The notes: generated by a model not told the origin, from the sequence alone. Numbered from the stretch's first letter, positions 9,926 through 23,377 are shown. The stretch is 64,000 nucleotides of DNA from Orbilia blumenaviensis (GCA_036872755.1 JAVHNS010000001.1:3596001-3660000), one strand, 5' to 3'. Made by a program: numbers and translations.

Positions 9926-12900
9926 ATGTCAACAATGGAGGAATCAGAAGCTAGCCTATCCGGCGCGAGCGTCGCGAAGAAAAGGAAAACTTCGAAAGAT
10001 TCGGATAAAAGGTCAGCCAAGGATACTGAGAAATCTAAACCGTCGGCACCGTCATCTTTAGACTCGTCAAGGACTCAGGAATCTGGGAATACTAAAAAGG
10101 ACGATAAAACCGGAACACAGGATGGGACTGTTTGGAGCGAAACGAAAACAAAGGTAAGGGTTCATGCCTACAGTGTGTGAGGTAATTCGTGCTAATAGGC
10201 CACCCACGTAGGCTGGCAAGGATCGCAAACGTCTACCCCTGGCATGCATCGCCTGTCGTCGTAAGAAGATTCGCTGCTCCGGCGAAAAGCCCGCATGCAA
10301 GCATTGTGTCCGTGCCCGTACCCCATGCGTCTACAAACAGACCGCTCGAAAATTTGTCCCGCGAACCGACTATATGGCTACCTTGGACAAGCGTATGAAA
10401 CGGATGGAAGAACGTCTCTTAAAATACGTGTCCAAGGACCAAGCGTCAGCGCTAGGTCCGATTTCTCGATCTGTAGTCAAGCCAAACCCGGCGGTCTTAC
10501 AAACCGCCAGTGATTCCCAAGGGAATACGCGAAAGCGGAGTGCGGAAAAGGCATTTTCTGAGGAAGCCAGGAAGAAGCCAGCACTTGTCCCGAAAGTCGC
10601 GGAATCGACACAACCTTTGTCTGTAAAACGAAGCCAGGGAGATGTTAGCGATGAGATGCTAGAAGAAGGCAAAGATAAACTTCCTAATAAAGAGCTTCAA
10701 GAGCACCTTGTCGAGGTTTACTTTGAGTGCGTTTATGGACAAACCTATCTATTGTTACACAAGCCGTCTTTTATGCGACGGTTCAAGTATGTGTCACCAC
10801 CGTTCCCTAGGTCATGGCCCTGGTTGCTAACCGATACCACAGAAATGGAACGGTTCCACCAGTTCTTATATTGGCTCTATGCGCAGTTTCTGCCCGATTC
10901 TCAAACCATCCGACCATCCGGAAGGATATGCCCTTCCTTGCCGGCGAAGAATGGGGCATCGAAGCTGGCCGAATTGTCCGTGAAAATTTCGACCGTGCAA
11001 ATCTTACAAACTTAACCGTGTTACTTCTTCTAGGCTTACACGAGCTTGGAACTTGCAATGGCGGTAAAAGTTGGGCTTATGGCGGGATGGCCATGAGAAT
11101 GGCATACGCCCTCCAGCTACATAAGGAAATTGATAACGATCCGCTTGGGATTCCGGCGAATAGCTCCACGCCGCATCGAAACCCGATATCCTTCACTGAT
11201 CGAGAGATTAGAAGGCGATTAATGTGGGCATGTTTCTTTATGGACCGGTTCAATTCATCTGGTACTTCAAGGCCGCAGTTTCTTGATGAAGCAGATATCC
11301 ATATTCAATTACCAATCAAAGAGCGGATGTTCATTACCGAGCGCCCTGGCTTGACAGAAGATGTTAATGGATCTGTGAGCCAAGTTGAGATAGGCGGTAG
11401 AGACGAACTAAAGAATGTTCATGCAAATATGGGAATTGCATCCTTCAACGTTCGGGTTGTGACATTGTGGGGGCGTGTCATGAAATATATGAATCATGTG
11501 AGAGTTTATTTCTAGTGGTATGAGCTATTGGTTTTTGCTAACATCGCTCTAGGGCGGCAAGGAGAACGACGTCGCACAGATATGGATGCCGGAATCGAAT
11601 TTTGCAAAACTCAATGAACAAGCTCATAGGCTGCGGGATACGCTTCCAGAAAACATGGTGTATAATGAAAGGAATCTTAACTCGCACGCTGCGGAGAAGT
11701 TGGAAGGGCAGTTCGTCTTTTTGCACATCGCCATTCATCAGATCTTTCTTATGTTGCACCGGTTCTCGATACCATTACGGCCTGGTGTAAAACCTGTTTC
11801 TGGATATCCAATGGACTTTCTCCGATCAGCAGTGTTAACAAGTTTTAAAGCTGCTAATACCATTGCGACAATATTCGCGGACGCTTTGGATCGGGATTAT
11901 GGAGTGTATGCGCCGTTTCTGGGTTATACATCGTTCGCGGCCGCCACCGTCCATGTTGTGGGATCTTTCTCCAAGAACCAAGCTATAGTGACAACAGCTA
12001 AAAGGAACTTAACGGTCTGCGTAAAGTACCTCACGAAAATGGCGAGATTCTGGGGTGTTTTCTATCCACTATGGGATAACCTTAGAGATCAGTATGATCT
12101 TCAGTCTCGAGCAGCGCAGAGTCCCGGATCGGTGGAGGCCGATGTTGGGGAAGAGCCATCAAATATCCTACAATACGGAGACTGGTTTACTAGATTTCCA
12201 CGAGGAGTCGATCAACAAAGCGTTTTACCAGGGGATAGTGGAAGAGGTATATTACCTACCGAGGCCGAAGTCGTAGATGCTGCTCTGGTGAAAACCGAGA
12301 GCCTGGACGAGTTGATTCGTAAGGACAGTAACCCAGTAATGAGGAAAGGGTCAGACATGGAAACACCCGACGAGTTTCTGAAGAAGCTACAAGAAGCCGC
12401 AGCGATATCTGCGACGATGAAGAAAACGATGAGGAGAAAAGCAGCGGCAGCATCAATAGCAAAGTCAGCGGTACCATCGACCCAAGGTGTTCAACATCCT
12501 GTATCACATATTCGAACAAATCCTGCTGCGAGCGCCGAAAAGCCCACCCCGAATATTACATATCCAAGACAATCCAATCATCGATCGGTCAATGGAGCCC
12601 AGCAGGCAAGAAGGCATAGCAGCAGCACAGTTGACCCTCGACCTTCATTTCCGAGTCCACTTGCCACCGAAACAGGACCATTTGATAATCATTTCCCTCG
12701 ATCCGCAATTGAAACTCGCGGTCCATTCTCAGCGACTCACACCTCACCATCTTCTGGAGCGTCTGACATATCCCTTCCGAGACACGAATTTCCCACCGAT
12801 TCTACACAAGCAGCAGCGGCACTTGGAGGGGCACCAGTGCCCACCACTGCACCCTTCCCAATGCATCAAATAACATTCACGGGGTCAGCTGACATCCATC

Positions 12901-13354
12901 ATCAAAACCAGACACCTCATGGGGGTCCGTGGGGCTACCAAGGCGATCTACCAGAAGGGTTCTTAACAACTTCGCCTTGGTTCAGTGGCAATATAGGCGA
13001 GTTTGGGACACCTATGAATGGTTTCACTGCGCCGCATGAAGAGATGCTTGCGACGCAAGATAATGGGTGGTTCCTACCCTTCAACTTTAGGTAAGCAAAG
13101 CCTTCTTGATTATTGAACATAATCAAATATAACGATTGACTCAAAGATGGAATTTGCCGGAAATCTAACATGGATATACACCTAGTCCACCGGGAACAGA
13201 AGGTCTCGAATTCAATGCGGGAGGCGGAGGCCTGCATCAAATGTTTGAAGGGGTCGTAGGAAGCGGAGACGCAGAAGGCGGAACGGCCATTGGCGATATC
13301 GCACACCCAGTCCAAGGAAATGATGGGTCACCTGGCATGGGGTACCATGGATGA
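9926..13354 (+). CDS. Zn2Cys6 fungal transcription factor, 1054 aa
   Basis: This is a sequence-specific nuclear regulator with a binuclear zinc cluster and a fungal_trans middle homology region. Exons are 9926-10153, 10212-10786, 10843-11497, 11553-13090 and 13186-13354, all GT-AG and in frame. The zinc cluster CIACRRKKIRC...CKHCVRARTPC has Cys at about 88, 91, 98, 105, 108 and 115 (CX2CX6CX6CX2CX6C). A basic linker and a short heptad segment (TLDKRMKRMEERLLKYV) follow for dimerisation. The regulatory domain spans about residues 195-560, with RRRLMWACFFMDRF being typical. The tail is Ser/Pro/His-rich. A final intron (GTAAGC at 13091) adds 56 residues that a simple ORF would miss by stopping at 13094. 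ATG 9926 is chosen; ATG 9935 is in frame and possible. Target genes cannot be deduced. Confidence 0.92.
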
Positions 13355-16300
13355 TCGGCCCTACCACGACCACCGCTATATTTCCACCATTGTTTTACAT
13401 GCAGGCAGCCTTTTCAAGATTCTTTGGCGTCGCCCCACACCTAGGCCACTCCCCATTCGCTGGTTGCTGCTAGTTGGTGCTGGGAACAAACAGTTGACAC
13501 TGGGCAAAAGGTCCGCCAATCCTCTGATTTCGTGTTCTTGTTTTTCTCTGCATTTACTTATCGCGAGCCTATGGTATTCCGCGAACCTATGGCATTCTGC
13601 GAGCCCGACTTTACCAACCTATCATTTTGCTTTTTGTGTCTCGCTCGTTTCTTGTCACATTTATTAAGTACCGAGCGTACGGACATCTTTCCCAATATTC
13701 TTTTATGCATTCAAGAGCGGGGTTCTAGGTGTTTTGATAATTTTATTTGACATACCTTGACGGTTTTGATTTTCCGGATAACGGTTCACTTACCACGTTT
13801 TACTTATTATTTGTTTTTCTACCTCTTTTCCTTTTCGTTCTATCTTCTTTGGAATATATTGAAAAGCTCGAATCAGATGTTAGGTAAGGTACTCCAAAGT
13901 ACCTCCTACTGGCTTGTTGAAACATACGTTACCCGAGGGACAAAGAGTACCAGTACAATGCATGTCGCGTCGATTGGTGAAATTTAATCTTATATTATAC
14001 TATCGCAAAGGCAAGACATTTCCAAACTCCCTTCGCTATAAATCGATCCTCGTGATATTATGCAATATCGAGTCCGCCAGTATATACACGTATACCTTGC
14101 GTCGTAAAACAGGTGTACCCATCAGGGCTGCAATATAGAAACCCTCCCCGTTTACGCGTACGGGGTGCACCGGTGCCTAGCAGCCCTCATATGCACCTCT
14201 TGTAACACAGTTTACACAGATCAACCTTGTCAACGTGGAATATTCCATAATCAATCCTGAAAATCTGCATAGAGTGGCATGGAACATTCGTCAGCAGGTA
14301 TATTTAACATAATCTTTTTTAGGGGTACACGAGATATGTGATAATGCTATTCTTTTAATGCCTCTTTCTAAGACATATGCAGCGCCTATCGTAGAGGCGA
14401 TTTGTGATGCAATACGATACATACCGACAAACTTAACTTTCCTTCAAAGGGTTTAGGATTCTTGAATCAAAATTCTTTAGACACATATCTATGAAACGGA
14501 CCTCGTCTATGCGAGGGAACCCGCACTATAGAGCGCTAGGAGATTTATTTAGAGACTATTTGATTTTTTTGGTGTGTCTCCAAGACAATAATCCGCGCAA
14601 TCTGCATGCACACGGGATCGAGGGAAGTGGTGCATAAACGATTCAGACTAGCACTATCTATGCGAGGAGGGTTTTGTTTGTAGAGGAGGGTTGTGTGAAT
14701 CGAAACCAGTCTAGAATCAAAAATCGACTGTTGCATTGCTTGCTGCACCGACAAGCGAAGTTTCTTGAGCCGAGTTCCCCGGCGGAAGCGAGCTGTTGTT
14801 TTTGATGGTATGCATTAAAATAAGTTTACTCCTCTTCCCAAAGGAGGGGTGGTTAGATGTCTCGGGGCTAGGAGGGGCATATGGGTGTTCTGCTCATTTT
14901 TCCTTGGCTGTGGTATTTTTATGCAGGGCTCTTTAAGCTTCGGAGAGATACCTAAGGACATGTACTTAATTATCTATAAACTGACAAATGCATAAGCATA
15001 ACCGCACCGCAGGAATTTTATTCCTTTTTTTCTTACGATAAGCAGCGAAGCCCATGGGTAATATTTATTTTTTCTGTCCTAAACGGAGGGTTAAAATATC
15101 AACAGGTGGGGTTTCAGGATTGCGTTGCTCGAACAAGGCCGTGGGCGCTTAAAATCGATGTCGATGAGCTCGAGACGAAAATGTGCTCGAGCTCGGATAT
15201 CGATGAGCACCTCCCCACTTGATGGAAATATATTAAAAAATCATATATATGTATCCTTTATTCAATAGGGAAAGTGGCAGTTAATAAGGCTATAATTATT
15301 ATTAGCGTATGCATATCGTGATATTCCAAGAATCGAATCAGGATCAGTTCCAAGGACATGGTTGTGGGAGCCCACCAAAATTAAAAGTTGACGCATCACA
15401 AAAGTGAAGTCTTTAATTTCCCCCAGGAAATTCGAAAGAACGTTCTGTTGGGAAGACGCACGCCATATGGTTTCCTTGATATACCGGACGTAAGATTAGC
15501 GAGGATGATGGATAGCTCGCGTTCATTTGTTATCAGGAGAATGAAATCTCAGTCGGGATCCAGCGGCGAGGCTGCACACGGCTCTTGAGCAAAATACTTG
15601 CATCTACAAAGAAACTAGTCACTAATAGACATTTTGCCCAGAAGACGAGCCAAGGGGTCACATCACATGGTTGGGGGCCGTGGCCAAAAAAATATTGGGG
15701 CTATGCCTGAGTCGAACCTGTCAGAAATGAGCTGAAGGGATCCAATAGGCAGCTCTATGTTCACAGATACCAATCTTCTCGGGCCGTTATGGCGTTTCCA
15801 TATGTACCGGAACACTCTTAAACTTTTGGTTATCTCTGCCTAGAAACCAAAATGAGGAAGAGTTGAGAAATTTGCAAGTTAAGCCTATTTTATCGCTGTT
15901 GGCTACTTGCAGACGATGTTTCTGCCATCGATAGGTCATTACAAGGGCCTACCGATGATCCTCTGGAGCATGCAAGATCCCTTTTAGGTTTGGTAAGCTT
16001 AGAACCCACCGTTATCATGGTACTTAGTACAAGTCAGGGGTCGGTTATTCGAAATGAGAAATACATATTGGGAACTATTCGCCCGGGGAAACCTGGAACG
16101 TTCGAATCCCTTGGGATCTACCTCTGATAACTTTTTGTCGAACTTGCCACAGGCGCAGGTACGCCATTTAGTCGGTGATTTGCTCTCGATAGTCATTTAC
16201 TGTGTATTAAACAGATTTACAGTGCATGGGAATTTAGAAGAGAAGGATCATCCCAACTTTCGGAGATGCCGATGGGGTACTGTGAATCACGGAAAGAAGC

Positions 16301-19300
16301 GTGAGGCCAACAATGCCAGGCCAGATACCTTTCTAAGCGTTGGCACCTGACTGTGTGTTGTTCGGAGAAAAAAACCACCTAGCACAGCCACGCGGATAGC
16401 TGTGGCGTGTATGCACGCTAGACTTGGTAATCCGTGCCTAAATTTAGCACGATTGCGTGGCTCCCAAGTTGCCGAGGCTTTTGGCATCTGTGGCGCGCTA
16501 GTTGCCTGCCCATCCCAACTCGGAAGTGGCCGATCCATGTGGCTTTCTACCGAATGTGGCTTGTCAATCGCCAGCTCATCCTTGATGAAGCTTGATATTG
16601 TAATTGAGAATCGCATGAAGACTCCAAGCGACGGATATCGTCATGCGTTCATGCATTATGATAGCGTAGACTTGCCGACCCGACTGCAACTGTGCAGCCG
16701 ATGGCGATGTGCTATCAGTAAGTTTATCTCCACTTCTATTCCGGGAAAGCCCATTGATGGCTGACGTTAACAAAGGGAGCTGGTTGATGTTGTGCGATCA
16801 TGACATCAATGGCCCTCACCCAACCTGTGTGACTCCAATTTTTAATTTCCAAAGAGGAGCACGAGGACAGTTCAAATCGCACCCCGCGCGCCTAAGACCA
16901 TTAGAGCTCTGTCCCAGCTCGGTCAAGCTGTGAAATTCTGGCATTTATCAATGCATCCTTGAGCTCTTGTGAAGAAACATACATCACGTGTACGGATAGA
17001 TCCACTGAGTTTCAGCTGAGTTTGGTTCATGCATTCCTCTGAACCTGTCATGAAAGGAAGGTTTCGGCAACGATCACAATACTCAGACGACCCTGCATGC
17101 AGATGATGCTGAAAAAATTTAATCACAAAAAAACCTTTGATACAGAATGATACAAGAAAAAAAATCACCAATAAGGAAAATTGCCGAATCGGCTTCCTTA
17201 AACGCGTTCTTGTATTTGTCGAAACTTCTAAGGGAAAAATGGTGAAAAGCCTGGTGCTTTCACCATGCATGACGGATCGATATCCTTCCACGCATTTTCA
17301 GCTGCACTTGGACATGCAGGTTGAAAAGAGGCGAGACGCACACCGTGTCGTGTCCCCACAGCCCGGGGCGAACGAGAGGGGGTCCCGGCGAAACTGGAAA
17401 CTTCCACAGGGCGCGCCAGGTGAGGTACGTCTATCCGCACCAGAAATGTTCCGCATCACTTGGTATCTGCCTGGCCTTGCTGCTACGTATGAAGTGTCAA
17501 TTTAGGGCAGTTCACATTAATTCTCTCCTTCGAACAGCTCTGTGATCCTCGGGGCGGCTTGTCCGACTCGTTTACCTGCTCGAAATAGCCAGCGACTAAC
17601 GCCTCTGAACATAGGACAAAACATTAACAAAATAAGGCAGCAGAAACTTTCTTCGGGCTGTTTCTCGACGGGACGCGCTTGTCGTCGTCGATATCGAGAC
17701 GAGAGCAATAATTTTTAATAAATCGATGCGATAGATACCCTGTCGGGATCTGGATCTAGCTAGAAGGGTATCGCAAGGATCGCGCAAAGGTTGTCAAAAT
17801 CCATTTATGGTACCGTGGAATTAACACCCATTCGGTTTATTTCGAATTTTTCTCAGATTCTTTTTTTTATTTTATTGTTCGTGAAAGTTACCGTTATGGT
17901 TATGGGTTGAGGAGTGGGGACATGAATCTCGCGATCTGGTTCGTCCCACACTTCGAGCTATGATGACAGGGGTTGACCAGCTGAAAGCTCACCACAGCCT
18001 ATCAATCTATTTTCCACTTGCCACACCAAACAAGCTCGAGCTCGAAATCCTAGTCAGGAAGCAAGGGTGCACCTTATGCTGGTGTCTTTCCTCCAAAGAA
18101 CGGTTGCTTTTCTATTAAGGTTGCAGTTGTCTTTTTGACAGGAAGACGGAGCGAATGCGAACCACAGCGATGGTGACAACGGTTGCCTTCTAGATTTCTG
18201 GTGCGAGAAATTTGAAAGGGGCATTTGAAGGCGAATTTCAAAATTGAAATGAAGCGTCATTACCTGAGAGCTCTATCATGATCCAAGGTCTACAATACCA
18301 ATTTCAAGTCTGTTGCTGGATATGCAGGTGACTATTACAATATTGTAGTTACGGGGGTGATATCTCGAAGCGGTGAACTCTCCGGCCAGCAGGAGGGAAT
18401 GTTCAAAGAGAAAGAAAGAAAGAGAGAAAAAAGAGTTGGGTGTGTCCTCACAGCCACAATTCTATGTGGTGTCGATAACCTGTTCAGGCAAAATCCCGGG
18501 GCCATGTATGTACCCTTGCGGGCTCTTGTGTTGCAGCTAAGCTAACAATAACTTTTTTGACAGGAAAAATGAAGACTTGCCCGAACGACGGGCACGCCTA
18601 ATTACGTACCTTCTGTCGAGTCAAGCATTGTGGGAATGGTGCTGATCTTGCATGGGGAGGGTTGGAAAAAACAAGAGAGCCAGTCTGCAGGAGTTGACGT
18701 GGAGGACCTTGTTCGTTTAGCAGAACCATGCTGTGCTGTGTACTTGGAACTACGGAGGACAAGCTCTGTCTGTCCATATCGACTCCACGCATCGTTCACA
18801 CCGAGAAGGCTTAGAAGGGACACTAGACTGGACTGACTGACTGACTGACCTTCGGGCGACACGCTAACGTGCTCATAGCTAACTGCAATGTACCTACGGA
18901 GTACTTGGACCGAAAAGACATGCATGCATACTCTAAATCTTCGGGTCTTTGTTTCTTCGCCTCACTGCTGCTCGCTAACCCTCAGTCCAGGTTAAGGCGG
19001 ATTCCGAGCAATTAGAGATGGTGCTCACACGCACGCACGTACGCCTGTCAAGTTTACAATTCTCGTCGAATCATTGACGTGTGTTTTATGATTCACGAAC
19101 GGGTGTGGCTCCTCACATCTGGATTCTTAAAAAGCCCGGTGTCGACCCGGACAGACGGATTCGACATCTCACCATCACTCGGATACAACCACAACAGCCC
19201 CAGCCCAAACAAGCTCAGGTTAACGGAAAAACTAAGAAACGTTTAACGACAGTATATGATCCATATTACTTATTCCTCTGCAAAGGTCTTTCTTGTTTCT

Positions 19301-19836
19301 CCTTAGCAAGCCCTCACACCCTCAGCGAATTTACTGCCTGTGTTAGCGTGGGTTTCTCAAAATCGGACAGAACCAGTCAGAGCTCGAAGCGACCCTTGTT
19401 CAGCAGACCGACGTTCGGCTGGGCGTATAAGAGTCCTGGGCAGCCCACCTCGACAGGAAATCTCTTTAATACGGTTTCTCGCCCTCCCTCTTCCTACCAT
19501 ATCCCTCACCCCCCCTCTACTCTCTCCTCCTCCAACCTCACACAAAAAGCCGACCCCACCCCCTCGGTTTCATCTCACGACCGCCCAATTTCCTATCTCA
19601 CGTTCACGTTCTTTCAACTTCATTTCATAGTATTTTTCTTTTCTTTTTTTTCTACATATATATTTTTTTTCATTTGATATATCGATCATCATATCGTCAC
19701 TTCGAGAGACCGTAACGACCTTCGCTCCGACTATTGTCTTTATTTATTAAAGTTCATCCATATCATCATACGACAGTTGGAAAGCATCATCAGCTTTTAA
19801 TTGTTCTCAATCCTAATCAACTAAAAAAAATACAAC
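13355..19836. other. 6.5-kb gene-poor region
   Basis: I find no open frame with domain features over this stretch. Small frames (for example 15388-15588 plus and 16287-16616 minus) have no family signature. A GACT tetranucleotide run sits at about 18827-18849. From about 19480 to 19836 the plus strand is strongly pyrimidine-rich and then A-rich, and fits the leader of the gene starting at 19837. Undetected small spliced genes or non-coding RNA cannot be excluded by eye. Confidence 0.5.
18827..18849. repeat. GACT tetranucleotide microsatellite
   Basis: A short run of tandem GACT units (GGACTGACTGACTGACTGAC) stands in the non-coding region. Confidence 0.85.
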
Positions 19837-20985
19837 ATGCCTGCCGTCTTATTACCAAGAACGGCAGCACCTTTTGCTGAACGTTCAGCACCGACAATCG
19901 TTCTCGACACAGTCGTCAACCCATGGTTAACACAGACATTGAAGAGAGTCAATAAACACAAGAGACCGTTGAACAGCGTTCCACAACACCTAAAATGCCT
20001 GACAGAAATCCTCTCTGGCCCAAATGCGATATGGAACCTTTGCAGCCTTTGCGTACCTAGGCTTCCTGAAGCACAGATCGAACATCAGTCAAACCCCATT
20101 ACCGATGCTCTTCTTCGATATCAATTCATTCACTTGCAAGCCTATGTCGTCTCGATCGACATGGTTCAGAACCACCAGATTGCCTTCAAGCTAACAAAGG
20201 AGTCAATCAAGAGCCTGGTCGACTATCACAAGGATGTGTATATGGTTGACCAGGTTGCCAATACATGGCACTGGACCGAGAAGGACGCAGCAGTCAAGAA
20301 GATGCATGAAGAATTTGTCCAGAAGGTAAACAAGTATGTTTTCCAGACGGATAAGATTGCTTTGGAAGGTATTGAAGATGATGGTGCTGGCGAACTCCTC
20401 TGCGGGCAGAGTGAAGAAGTCAGGAACGCCATCAGTGAGTGTTTCGAGACCCTTATGCCCCCTCCACCAAAGGTCCCTGAGGTTAGAGCACCAACACCCA
20501 CCCTCGCCAGCAATCCTGCTCCGATGGGTTGGTGGGCACCCACTGCTCCCTCTGACCATCAGATGGCTCCAGTCGAACCATGGAAGATTCTCCCGTCAAA
20601 CAATCCCTCCACCAATGCCCAGTTCGTTTCAGGCATGACTTCTATGGCACCCGAGGGTCTTCCTCAATGGGGGAGTTTCGATGGTGTCAACGACGGCGAT
20701 GCTCTCACCTTCGGAACTGCCTTCATGGATGACAACTCAATGATGGCCTCCACTGGCGCATACACTGCTTCCTTGACTGCATCATCCGAATGGTGGTCAC
20801 CTCAAACTTCTCCAGTCTCCCCACATGAGCACGCAGAGCTTTCATTCATGCCAAACACCACTGGTTATGAGATGCCCTCTTCTATGCCAGCCATGTTTCC
20901 CGCCCAGCCCTGCAGTACTGCTTTGAACTACGGCGGCTTCGGTTGGGATAATTCTAACCGATACATGGACTTTGCCGCCATATGA
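19837..20985 (+). CDS. hypothetical protein, 382 aa, folded N-terminus and Pro/Met/Ser-rich tail
   Basis: I do not recognise the family. The frame is intact and opens in a strong fungal start context (A-rich, then ATACAACATGCC). Residues 1-200 look folded and helical, with a Cys/Trp-containing patch (NAIWNLCSLCVPRLPEAQ) and HLQAYVVSIDMVQNHQIAFKL; there is no signal peptide and no membrane segment. Residues 205-382 are rich in Pro, Trp, Met, Ser and Asn (GWWAPTAPSDHQMAP, SSEWWSPQTSPVSPHEH), resembling disordered or activation-type regions. Codon use looks more GC3-rich than the surroundings, which with the long pyrimidine leader hints at good expression (inference). It stands alone, 6.5 kb from the nearest gene upstream. 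Confidence 0.82.
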   Translation: MPAVLLPRTAAPFAERSAPTIVLDTVVNPWLTQTLKRVNKHKRPLNSVPQHLKCLTEILSGPNAIWNLCSLCVPRLPEAQIEHQSNPITDALLRYQFIHLQAYVVSIDMVQNHQIAFKLTKESIKSLVDYHKDVYMVDQVANTWHWTEKDAAVKKMHEEFVQKVNKYVFQTDKIALEGIEDDGAGELLCGQSEEVRNAISECFETLMPPPPKVPEVRAPTPTLASNPAPMGWWAPTAPSDHQMAPVEPWKILPSNNPSTNAQFVSGMTSMAPEGLPQWGSFDGVNDGDALTFGTAFMDDNSMMASTGAYTASLTASSEWWSPQTSPVSPHEHAELSFMPNTTGYEMPSSMPAMFPAQPCSTALNYGGFGWDNSNRYMDFAAI

Positions 20986-22651
20986 CTGGCCGAGAAGCAA
21001 CAGCACTCTGCTCATGTTGAGGTCCCTCGACGTCCTCTCCAGGTACCTGTTTACCAAGGTCGCGTCCACAAGCGAACCTCCAGTAAGAGTACCTCGAGTG
21101 CCAGCGTCGGTGCTTCTGGAAAGCGAAGGCGAGTTGGATGAACTTATTTTTACCATTCATCTAATAAGATAGAAAGGGCCGGTCGGGATGAGGGTCGTCT
21201 ACCTGGACACCTTATCTCCCTACCTCTCTTACTCGGCGCACTTGGGTTTGTCCTCAATAACATCTGTTTTTGTCCTTGCATTTTCTTAACGTCTTGCATC
21301 CACGGCGGTCATCTCGTTCTGGCGCATATCCTGATCGTATCATGTCATTTGAAATGTCCTTTCACTTTGTCTGTCTTCCAAGCGAGTTTAGCGAGTTTAG
21401 CGTGCATTTGCAGTTTTTATCCTGATCGTTTTCAACATTATCGAGACCTTGTCCTTTCAGTATTAGCGAGCGAATATTGTGATATTCTTTCCCCTTTTTT
21501 TATGTTTCCTTTGTTCTGCATCCCTCCTTCTCCTCACATCTCCTCACCCGCTTTCCGCATGTCCGCTTCAAAGTGCCCGGTGCACTTCGTTGTACTCATT
21601 ACATCAGAAGATATCTCAGCATTGGTCTATGGGCATGGCCTTTGTTCTTCTTATCTCTTCTTTCACGTCCAGTATGAGTCCCCTGAGGTCTCGTGGATTG
21701 TTGAAGATTCCTCCACGACAATCACCAAATTCACAACCAAAGCAACCAGACAATTTATACACAAAGAACCGCTGAGCGACACCAAAAAAAAAAAAACTCC
21801 TCCAACACATTCGGCATCAACCTTCCTCTTTTACCAGCAAGATACGACATCTTTACCATTTTCTTCTTTTTTTTTTTCCATCATTTCTATCTTTCCCTTT
21901 TTTCGGTATTTGGGATTCTCTTTTTCATCTTTCTTCTCCGACATTTCAAGAAGTTCACGCCAACTCACACTGTTCTGGAAACCGGTTTTTCGAAATACAA
22001 GTTGGGGACACTACAAGATTTCCTTTTAATACTTCTTCGGGTTTGGGACTTTAGAAGATTATAGATTTCCGATTCTGGAAAGAGGGGGGCTTGGGAAGAA
22101 ATCAAGAATCAGCATGGGAATCGGTGTTTTTGTTTGGTTTTTTGGGGGGAGTGCGATATCAAATAAATTGAAATACAACAGAAAAACAAAAAGGAAAAAA
22201 TTGAAAAGAAACCTTCCACCAAAAAAAAAAAAGTCATCAAACATAAGATATTTGGATAAGAGTTTGAAAAGATGTCGAAGGGTTACTGGAAAAATCTTTT
22301 GGGGAGGTCGCCTTTATTGGTTCTTGTACCTTACAGTTGATTAGCCTTTTAGTCTCTATCATACTCAACTTAGTCTGAGCAAGTGTAACAGAATATAACC
22401 TCAGGGAGTTTTTATCCATGAACATTTTTCATTCGTAAATATTAAATCCCAAGGTGCTAAGTTGATCTTTGCCTGTGCAACTTTAACACTCTCTTCGTAG
22501 AATACATTAGTTACTCGTAGATTAGGGCAGATTAGATACCAATATTACTACAGCCCTAACCTCGGGTAAAACTGTGTCCACCCCCGACTCCGAACCCGGG
22601 CTGTATCATTAATCATTACAAGTGGATACTGCTATTCTACCATAAAATTAA
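20986..22651. other. convergent intergenic region with T-rich tracts
   Basis: This is the 3' flank of the 382-residue gene and of the minus-strand gene at 22652. T-rich and CT-rich runs (21840-21960) create spurious frames such as 21349-22029. I see nothing else I can support. Confidence 0.55.
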
Positions 22652-23377
22652 CTAATTTACAATTTTAACCACCCTCAAAATCAGAACCACTAAATAAACC
22701 AAAGAAACCCAGCTCATAACTGCAACAGCATGGGTATCTACAAAGCCAACCCGGCCAGCCATATTCGGTGTTCCAGTCTTAGTAACCGTTGCCAACACCG
22801 TTGAAGTGGAAATAGTGCTAGTGCCCGTTGTAGTTTCAGTCTCGGTCTCCTGTGCCTCAGTGGACACTGTAGTAGTTTGAGAGAACGTCGTTAGGGCGGA
22901 GTGGGTATGAGTTGATGTAACAGTACTCGTCGACTCTGTGCTTTCCTGGCGTTTGCGGATGTCAGGATGGTTCTTTTCATGTTCGAGACGGGATTTGGCG
23001 GATTTGGTGGCATTGACTATTTCACTGAGGATTTCGTGGAGGTCGGGGTTGCCTCTTCTGACAATTGGATTGGGAAGAGGGTGAGGTGTGGGTTCTGGAG
23101 CGGTGTCGTCATCTCGGGTTACAAGTGTATTTCGTACTTCCCGAGATAGGGTACAGTCCGCGGGATTATTTGGACAGACCATTTTTAGGAGGGGTCGAAT
23201 ATGAAACGTAGTTATGTATTTGTATGCCAGAGCGAACAAGGAGGTAGCTCTATGAGTCTTTCCAACAGGTGGGAGATGTATCTTTACGAAATACCTAGGG
23301 AATAAAGTACTATTTAAGGGTCCTACATATATGGTGGGCAGAATATTTGAGTTTAGATGTCGTATGAACACTTTCAT
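22652..23377 (-). CDS. hypothetical Ser/Thr-rich protein with C-terminal membrane segment
   Basis: I do not recognise the family. The frame gives up to 241 residues from the ATG at 23377, but a start at MVCPNNPADC (about residue 66) is equally possible. The middle contains a KRQ dibasic site and about 70 residues dominated by Ser, Thr and Glu (STVTSTHTHSALTTFSQTTT), typical of O-glycosylated wall or surface proteins. It ends with one hydrophobic helix (SWVSLVYLVVLILRVV), a likely membrane anchor. No clear signal peptide is visible, so the 5' part may lie in an unrecognised exon. It lies 360 bp downstream of the photolyase gene on the same strand. Confidence 0.5.
   Translation of the reverse strand: MKVFIRHLNSNILPTIYVGPLNSTLFPRYFVKIHLPPVGKTHRATSLFALAYKYITTFHIRPLLKMVCPNNPADCTLSREVRNTLVTRDDDTAPEPTPHPLPNPIVRRGNPDLHEILSEIVNATKSAKSRLEHEKNHPDIRKRQESTESTSTVTSTHTHSALTTFSQTTTVSTEAQETETETTTGTSTISTSTVLATVTKTGTPNMAGRVGFVDTHAVAVMSWVSLVYLVVLILRVVKIVN

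Noticed and set aside
16076..16120. B-box-like GTTCGAATCCC
   Set aside because: No matching A box or acceptor stem at tRNA distance upstream.
19081..19677. 198-codon plus-strand frame upstream of the 382-residue gene
   Set aside because: It lies in a pyrimidine-rich leader and has only Ser/Pro/Phe low complexity.
21349..22029. 226-codon plus-strand frame
   Set aside because: It is made of T/C-rich 3' flank sequence with Phe/Ser runs and no domain.
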